A stretch of DNA of 10,000 nucleotides, from assembly GCF_020217185.1 (NCBI RefSeq), contig NZ_JAIWNX010000279.1, positions 1 through 10,000 on the forward strand. Reading direction: 5' to 3'. The notes beneath the pieces were generated by a model. The model saw only the letters and a list, made by a program, of their open reading frames with translations, searched no databases and had not been told where the DNA came from. This stretch comes from Asticcacaulis sp. GTDB taxonomy: Bacteria > Pseudomonadota > Alphaproteobacteria > Caulobacterales > Caulobacteraceae. Positions 5,761 through 10,000 of this stretch are shown piece by piece; position 1 is the first letter of the stretch; each line of letters opens with the position of its first letter. The position numbers and the translations under genes are program-made.

Positions 5761-6636
5761 CTATTGAGGGGCCATCTGAGCGCGTCGCGCCGTCAAGGCC
5801 GAACCTCCGGACGCCAGTACCACAAGCGCAATGGCCAGCCATTGCTGCGGGCTTAGGGCCTCGTGCAGCAGGATCAGGCCGGACAGGGCGGCCAGAGCCG
5901 GTTCCAGACTCATCAGGATGCTGAAGGTGCGCGCCGGGATGCGTTTCAGCGCAAACATTTCCAGCGTATAGGGCACCGCGCTCGACAACAGCGCCACCAT
6001 CAGCCCCGTCAGCAATATCTGCGGCTGAAACAGGGGCGCGCCAATGGTGATCAGGGCCAGAGGCAGGGTGACGAGGCAGGAAAAGGCCACGCCAAAGCTG
6101 ACGGCCTGCCCTTCGGGCACGCGCTGGGCGACCTTTTGCCCCAGCAGAATATAGCTGGCCCAGCCGACCCCCGCGGCTACTGCCAGCGCCACACCGATAG
6201 GATCAAGCGCCCCGCCCCCCGCGTGAGGTAACAAGAACCATAAGCCCGTGGCGGCGCAGGCCACCCAGACGAAATCCAGCGCCCGGCGTGAACTCCATAC
6301 CGCGACGCTGAGCGGGCCCATAAATTCGATGGCGACGGCAATGCCCAGCGGGATGCGCTGAAACGACAGATAAAAGCACAGGTTCATCAGGCCGAGATTG
6401 AGCCCGAAAAGGATCAGCCACTTCCACGCCGAGCGCGGCGGCCAATTCCGCCACGGACGAAACAGCACCATCAGGAAGATCGCCGCCAGCGTCTGACGCA
6501 GGGCCGTCGCCCCCAGCGGCCCCACACTGCTGAACAACGACTTAGCGATGCCGGCGCCGAACTGAAACGACAACATGCCGCCAATGACGCCAATAATGGC
6601 CCACAGGGTGTAACGTCCGGCCGCTCCCTCAGTCAT
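5761..6636 (-). CDS. rhtA: EamA/DMT-family exporter, RhtA-like (threonine/homoserine efflux)
   Basis: This 291-aa inner-membrane protein should have ten transmembrane helices in two EamA halves. It resembles E. coli RhtA, the threonine/homoserine exporter, over its whole length. Examples are AKSLFSSVGPLGATALRQTL near the N-terminus, IPLGIAVAIEFMGPL (about 95-109) with the following SSRRALDFVWV, GLWFLLP, and, in the second half, AVPYTLEMFALKRIPARTF and MSLEPALAALSGLI. The usual RhtA length is 290-295 aa. I chose the ATG at 6634-6636, which overlaps the end of the upstream exporter gene by 8 nt (ATGACTGA) and points to translational coupling. An in-frame TTG at 6664-6666 would add ten polar residues and seems less likely. 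No strong Shine-Dalgarno is seen. The transported amino acid is inferred from similarity only. The stop lies 3 nt from that of the convergent hydrolase gene. Confidence 0.88.
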   Translation of the reverse strand: MTEGAAGRYTLWAIIGVIGGMLSFQFGAGIAKSLFSSVGPLGATALRQTLAAIFLMVLFRPWRNWPPRSAWKWLILFGLNLGLMNLCFYLSFQRIPLGIAVAIEFMGPLSVAVWSSRRALDFVWVACAATGLWFLLPHAGGGALDPIGVALAVAAGVGWASYILLGQKVAQRVPEGQAVSFGVAFSCLVTLPLALITIGAPLFQPQILLTGLMVALLSSAVPYTLEMFALKRIPARTFSILMSLEPALAALSGLILLHEALSPQQWLAIALVVLASGGSALTARRAQMAPQ

Positions 6637-7849
6637 GTGCGGGGCGTCCCAGGCGCTCACCGACAAACAGGACGACGCGCCCGATCAGCACGCTTACCGT
6701 CATGACCGCCACAATCGGCGTCAGGGTTTGCGCCTGAAGCGCCGACACCACCGCCGATACCAGTGTCGCCAACCCGATCTGAGTAAAGCTCATCAGGGCC
6801 GAGCCCGAACCAATGTCGCGCGTTAGGCTGCCTATAGCCGTGGCCGACGAATTGGGACCGATAAAGCCGAGACAGGACAGAATAAGGAACAGCAGGGCGA
6901 CCGTACCCCACACATTCAGCCAGCCGTTGGCCGCTGCCAGCAAAAAGGCCAGCACGAACACGCACTGCACGCTCAGGGCGACGCGCAGGATCTGTTTTGA
7001 ACTGTATCGGCGGTTGACGAAGACATTGAGCTGGCTGGAGCCAATAAAGCCGACGCTGAGCCCCGCGAAGATCAGACCGTAAATTTCCGGCTTGATATGG
7101 AATATCTCCATAAAGATGACCGGTGAGGCGGAGACGTAGATAAACAGGCTGCCAAACGAAAAGCCACCCGCAAACAGATAGGTGACAAAGGCGGGATTGC
7201 GGTAGAGCCCCAGGAAGGTGGTCAGGATCGGCAGGGGTTTAAGCGATACGGTCGGATCCGCGGGCTTGCCATCGGGCAGCACCGTCAGCACCAGTACGAG
7301 GATCAACCCCACAATCGCCGCCAGAAACGCGAACACCCAATGCCAGTCGAGCCATGTGGTAACCAGCCCGCCAAGAGTCGGTGCCAGCAGCGGTGACACG
7401 CCGATGGTCAGGATGATCAGCGAGATGATCTTCGCCGTATCCTTGGGCGGAAACAGGTCGCGCACCAGCGACATGGCCGCCACCGAAGCGGCGCAACCGC
7501 CCAGCGCCTGAAATAGCCGCAGCCAGATCAGCACGTCGATATTGGGTGCAAACACGCACCCGACCGAGGTCAGAACGAACAGGGCCAGACCGGCATAGAG
7601 CGGCGGTTTGCGGCCATAACGGTCCAGCAAAGGCCCATAGATCAGCGGCCCCAGCGCCATACCGGCGAAATAGGTCGAAAGCGACAGGCCGACGGCCGCG
7701 CTGCTGGTGTGGAAATCCGCCGCGATCTGACCAAAGGCAGGCAGATACATGTCGATGGCGAAGGGGCTGATGGTCGAAAGCGCGCCCAGCGTAAAGATCA
7801 CCAGAAACGGATTTTTGAGCGCCGGCGGCGCGGCTTCGGGAGCGGACAT
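6629..7849 (-). CDS. Bcr/CflA-family multidrug MFS exporter
   Basis: This 406-aa inner-membrane protein of the major facilitator superfamily (DHA1 drug:proton antiporters) has about 12 hydrophobic helices. The Bcr/CflA signature SPFAIDMYLPAF (residues 28-39) lies in helix 1. Motif A, GPLLDRYGRKP (72-82), is in the loop between helices 2 and 3, and LRLFQALGGCAASVAAMSLVRD follows in helix 4 (R and Q typical). Length matches the family (390-410). Relatives export bicyclomycin, chloramphenicol, sulfonamides or small metabolites such as cysteine; the substrate here is not known. The start is ATG at 7847-7849. An in-frame GTG at 7856-7858 lies in a short (AC)n run and would add three residues. No good Shine-Dalgarno is present. 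The gene follows recQ by 97 nt and overlaps the RhtA-like gene by 8 nt, so the two exporters probably form one operon. Confidence 0.93.
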   Translation of the reverse strand: MSAPEAAPPALKNPFLVIFTLGALSTISPFAIDMYLPAFGQIAADFHTSSAAVGLSLSTYFAGMALGPLIYGPLLDRYGRKPPLYAGLALFVLTSVGCVFAPNIDVLIWLRLFQALGGCAASVAAMSLVRDLFPPKDTAKIISLIILTIGVSPLLAPTLGGLVTTWLDWHWVFAFLAAIVGLILVLVLTVLPDGKPADPTVSLKPLPILTTFLGLYRNPAFVTYLFAGGFSFGSLFIYVSASPVIFMEIFHIKPEIYGLIFAGLSVGFIGSSQLNVFVNRRYSSKQILRVALSVQCVFVLAFLLAAANGWLNVWGTVALLFLILSCLGFIGPNSSATAIGSLTRDIGSGSALMSFTQIGLATLVSAVVSALQAQTLTPIVAVMTVSVLIGRVVLFVGERLGRPAHD

Positions 7850-7880
7850 GACACACACACATATACGGGAAGTAGCGGCG

Positions 7881-7909
7881 GTAATGGCCGTACCCCGTCA
7901 GCGGGTCAA
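7881..7909 (-). promoter_or_regulatory. Candidate promoter for the two-exporter operon
   Basis: On the minus strand TTGACC (complement of 7904-7909) is followed after 17 nt by CATTAC (complement of 7881-7886). The -35 matches the consensus at five of six bases; the -10 is weaker, at three of six. A second TTGACC occurs 25 nt further upstream (complement of 7929-7934). A transcript would start about 25 nt before the exporter ATG. An (AC)n run (7851-7861) lies in this leader. No terminator separates recQ from this point, so read-through from recQ is also possible. Confidence 0.4.
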
Positions 7910-7946
7910 GTTATGTCATTAGAACGGCGGTCAACAAATGTAACCC

Positions 7947-9539
7947 TTATACCTTTAGCGCCAGATGCACTTCACCGCGGATAAGGCCCGCAAAGCGTTC
8001 GCGGTCCAGCGCCACAATCGGCATCTTGCCGTCGTAAAGCTCCTCGACGATCAGCCCCTCGGCCTCGCACAGGTCGAGCACATCGGTGAGAAAATCGGCC
8101 TTATAGTGTCCCTTGGCGCAGCCGAAGGTGGACAGGCGCGATCCGTAGTCCTGCGCATTCTGCCCCAGCACGTGCTCGATCAGCTTCTTGCGCCCGCGCG
8201 GGCTATTGAAGCGGTAAAGCGCCGACATCAGCATCTGCGCGGCTTGCGTGGCATCGACCACCGGCGCACGCGACAAACAGTTATCGCAGGTCCCGCAATT
8301 GTCGCCGGCGGCATCGCCGAAATACCGCCGCACGCCTTTGCGGCGACACTCCGGGTTATGGACAAAGCGGAAAAAATCCAATGCCTTCTGCTTTTGAACA
8401 GACAGGTCAGTCCCCGTCTCGTTTTCACGCATCGACAGCCGCCGCAGCGACCAGCCGAGATCAGTTGAGCTAAAAAGGCAGACGCCCGACGCCGGTTTAC
8501 CATCACGCCCGGCACGCCCCACCTCCTGCCAGTAGGCTTCCAGTGAGGAGGGCGGATCGGCATGGATGACAAAGCGCACATCGGGCTTGTTGATGCCCAT
8601 GCCAAAAGCGATGGTTGCCACCATGATCTTGGTGCGGTCGGCCAGAAAATCGTGCAGCCGCTCGTCGCGCACCTTGGCGGGCAGTCCGGCATGATAGGCG
8701 TCCGCCTTGAACCCTTCCGCCGACAATTGCCGCGCCAGCTTTTCGGCCCCATCGCGCGATCCGGCATAGATGATGCCGGACGCATTCTTTTGCCGCCGCA
8801 GCATATCGAGGATCATCTTCTGGGCACTGCCCGTGCGCCGCATCAGGCGCAAACTGAGGTTCGGGCGGTCGAAACTGTCGATAACCTCGGCGGCATTTTC
8901 GATATGCAGCGCCTTCTTGATATCAGCGCGGGTGTGCGGGTCCGCCGTGGCGGTCAAAGCCAGTGTCGGCACCTTGCCAAACAGGGCTTTGAGTTTACCC
9001 AGCGCGCGATATTCGGGTCGGAAATCGTGCCCCCATTGCGACACGCAGTGCGCTTCGTCGATGGCAATCAGATTGACCGGCAGGCGCGACAGCTTGTCGA
9101 GCACAAAACCCTGAGTGAGCGCTTCGGGGGAGAGGTAGAGGAGGTCGATTTCGCCGTTTTCTGCGCGGTCCCATAGCTGGTAACGCGCTTCCATAGACAG
9201 GCTGGAATCGAGCCGTTCGGCGCGCACACCTTTTTTGACCAGCGCCTGCACCTGATCCGCCATCAGCGCAATCAGCGGCGAAATAACCAGCCCGAAGCCC
9301 GGTCGCATCAGGGCGGGAATCTGATAACACAGACTCTTGCCACCCCCGGTCGGCAGGATGGCCAACACGTCCTCGCCATTGAGGATGGCCGCGATCACCC
9401 GCGCCTGCTGACCACGAAAATCATCATAATGGAAAACGCTTTTCAGCGTCTCGCGCGCCGCGCGCACCCGCTCCAGACCGGGGCCCGACAGGCCGTAAGC
9501 GGCCTCCGGTACAGGGTCATGAGGGTGATCGAGAAGCAT
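7947..9539 (-). CDS. recQ: ATP-dependent DNA helicase RecQ, short form without HRDC domain
   Basis: RecQ is a 3'-5' superfamily 2 DNA helicase that acts in recombination and restart of stalled replication forks. The 530-aa protein shows motif 0 FRGQQ (41-45), the Walker A TGGGKS (64-69, with K68), DEAH (161-164) and, directly after it, the RecQ-specific aromatic loop CVSQWGHDFRPEY (165-177). Motif III TATA is at 196-199, IAFGMGINKPD at 310-320, and motif VI QEVGRAGRDG at 338-347. The RQC zinc ligands C398, C415, C418 and C421 have the same spacing (16, 2, 2) as E. coli RecQ. A winged helix follows (about 430-530) and the protein ends there at HLALKV; the HRDC domain found at the C-terminus of E. 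coli RecQ (about 610 aa) is missing. The ATG at 9537-9539 has only a poor Shine-Dalgarno; the N-terminal about 20 residues are not conserved, so the start could be slightly later. Confidence 0.96.
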   Translation of the reverse strand: MLLDHPHDPVPEAAYGLSGPGLERVRAARETLKSVFHYDDFRGQQARVIAAILNGEDVLAILPTGGGKSLCYQIPALMRPGFGLVISPLIALMADQVQALVKKGVRAERLDSSLSMEARYQLWDRAENGEIDLLYLSPEALTQGFVLDKLSRLPVNLIAIDEAHCVSQWGHDFRPEYRALGKLKALFGKVPTLALTATADPHTRADIKKALHIENAAEVIDSFDRPNLSLRLMRRTGSAQKMILDMLRRQKNASGIIYAGSRDGAEKLARQLSAEGFKADAYHAGLPAKVRDERLHDFLADRTKIMVATIAFGMGINKPDVRFVIHADPPSSLEAYWQEVGRAGRDGKPASGVCLFSSTDLGWSLRRLSMRENETGTDLSVQKQKALDFFRFVHNPECRRKGVRRYFGDAAGDNCGTCDNCLSRAPVVDATQAAQMLMSALYRFNSPRGRKKLIEHVLGQNAQDYGSRLSTFGCAKGHYKADFLTDVLDLCEAEGLIVEELYDGKMPIVALDRERFAGLIRGEVHLALKV

Positions 9540-9851
9540 CGGGCGGTCCGTTCATCTGAATTTTGACCCCTTTCCTATAAGCTGTTTCGGGGGACAGGAT
9601 ACAAGAGCCAGCGGTGTTTTTTTATCGCCCTTAATTTTGCCGGAATTGCCGGTCATGTGTCGCACGGGGACGACCATGACAGGATGACGTGTGCCGCCAC
9701 AGGCGCGGCACGGAGAAATCAGGCGTCGGATGCGCAAATATAAGGGACGCGCGCCGCAGGCTTTGATATATCCTTAACGAAATCTTTGCATGAAGCATAA
9801 GCGAAACACCTCTTGCCCGGTTAGGCAATCGCGGTGTCGTGGGGATAATGT
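9540..9851. other. Divergent intergenic region between recQ and the PBP gene (312 nt), no gene seen
   Basis: I see no coding sequence here on either strand. Minus-strand TATAGG (complement of 9577-9582 region) may be part of a recQ promoter, but no good -35 partner is present. A perfect 7-bp hairpin GTGCCGC (9691-9697) with GCGGCAC (9705-9711), loop CACAGGC, has no T-run on either side and so is not a typical terminator. The stretch 9761-9801 is AT-richer, with TTGATA (9763-9768) and TTAACG (9774-9779) as possible -35 elements for the PBP gene; no -10 is convincing. A T-run (9617-9623) is not preceded by a stem. Confidence 0.5.
9806..9837 (+). promoter_or_regulatory. Stem-loop in the leader of the PBP gene
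   Basis: TTGCC (9813-9817) pairs with GGCAA (9824-9828) around the loop CGGTTA, and ACACC (9806-9810) pairs with GGTGT (9833-9837) outside it, with a small internal loop between. The structure ends three nt before the GGGGA ribosome binding site (9841-9845). It could affect ribosome access or mRNA stability, but could equally be chance in GC-rich DNA. Confidence 0.35.
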
Positions 9852-10000
9852 ATGGCTCTCGCCTTTGATATGAAGCGTCCGCCCGTGAAGGCTATCCTGT
9901 ACTGGTTAATGGTATTCGCCGTCTGGGCGGTGATTTTCGCCGTCGGCTTTATCGCGTTCTTTTCGCTGGACCTGCCCGATACGTCGTCGCTGTATAAGAC
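9852..10000 (+). CDS. Penicillin-binding protein 1A-like (bifunctional peptidoglycan synthase), N-terminus only
   Basis: Only 49 complete codons are seen before the window edge. A short polar start (MALAFDMKRPPVK) is followed by one transmembrane helix (about residues 13-38, WLMVFAVWAVIFAVGFIAFF) and then SLDLPDTSSLYK. A membrane anchor followed directly by a DLPDTSSLY-type stretch is how class A penicillin-binding proteins begin before their glycosyltransferase (GT51) domain. Such proteins polymerise glycan strands and cross-link peptides in the periplasm. The ATG at 9852 has GGGGA at 9841-9845, six nt upstream. The ATG at 9848 is in another frame and stops after six codons. The catalytic domains lie outside the window, so the subtype (1A or 1C) and function rest on a short stretch. 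Confidence 0.65.
   Translation, partial: MALAFDMKRPPVKAILYWLMVFAVWAVIFAVGFIAFFSLDLPDTSSLYK

Noticed and set aside
7851..7861. (AC)n dinucleotide run next to the exporter start, as a possible phase-variation tract
   Set aside because: Only about five and a half repeat units, and the most likely ATG start lies downstream of the run, so slippage would not shift the reading frame.
9763..9801. CtrA-type TTAA-N7-TTAA site or promoter before the PBP gene
   Set aside because: Only one TTAA half is present and the candidate -10 elements match poorly; mentioned in the intergenic entry but not called.
9552..9828. Minus-strand open frames in the recQ-PBP intergenic region
   Set aside because: Arginine- and proline-rich, no recognisable motif, no ribosome binding site, and they overlap each other in different frames.

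Overview
The window reads as an ordinary housekeeping stretch of an alphaproteobacterial chromosome. GC content is moderately high. It carries a FYDLN_acid (TIGR02300-type) acidic zinc-finger protein, a family known almost only from Alphaproteobacteria, next to a cmk-rpsA pair, and it has a large TonB-dependent receptor. The style fits Caulobacterales (for example Asticcacaulis or a relative). That placement is an inference from memory, not a measured result. I found no insertion sequence, prophage, CRISPR array, toxin-antitoxin pair or defence island.

Left part (1-2145). On the minus strand, cmk (CMP kinase) is followed by a roughly 200-nt leader and then rpsA (ribosomal protein S1), whose 3' part runs off the left edge. 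Diverging from cmk on the plus strand is the FYDLN acidic protein gene, closed by a strong bidirectional terminator hairpin. In many alphaproteobacteria aroA lies between the FYDLN gene and cmk; here it is absent.

Middle part (2146-5757). A stable-RNA-type promoter with A-tracts upstream drives a single tRNA-Ala(GGC). Its encoded CCA end runs directly into a 17-bp terminator hairpin. A long, unexplained hairpin at 2477-2511 precedes a 90-aa GNAT-like acetyltransferase gene. That gene converges on a 670-aa TonB-dependent outer-membrane receptor gene, and both stop codons lie in the same CTAG. The receptor is divergent from a dienelactone hydrolase-family gene, and the shared intergenic region holds a LacI-like palindrome.

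Right part (5761-10000). On the minus strand, recQ (a short RecQ without an HRDC domain) is followed by a Bcr/CflA-type MFS drug exporter and then an RhtA-like EamA amino-acid exporter. The two exporter genes overlap by 8 nt and are probably translationally coupled, with their own promoter candidate just downstream of recQ. A 312-nt intergenic region with small hairpins separates recQ from the divergent 5' end of a bifunctional penicillin-binding protein (PBP1A-like) gene that is cut by the right edge.

Nothing here makes a convincing case for a new system. The items most worth a second look are the 2477-2511 hairpin, the fused tRNA end and terminator, the palindrome at 4957-4966, and the leaders of rpsA and the PBP gene.
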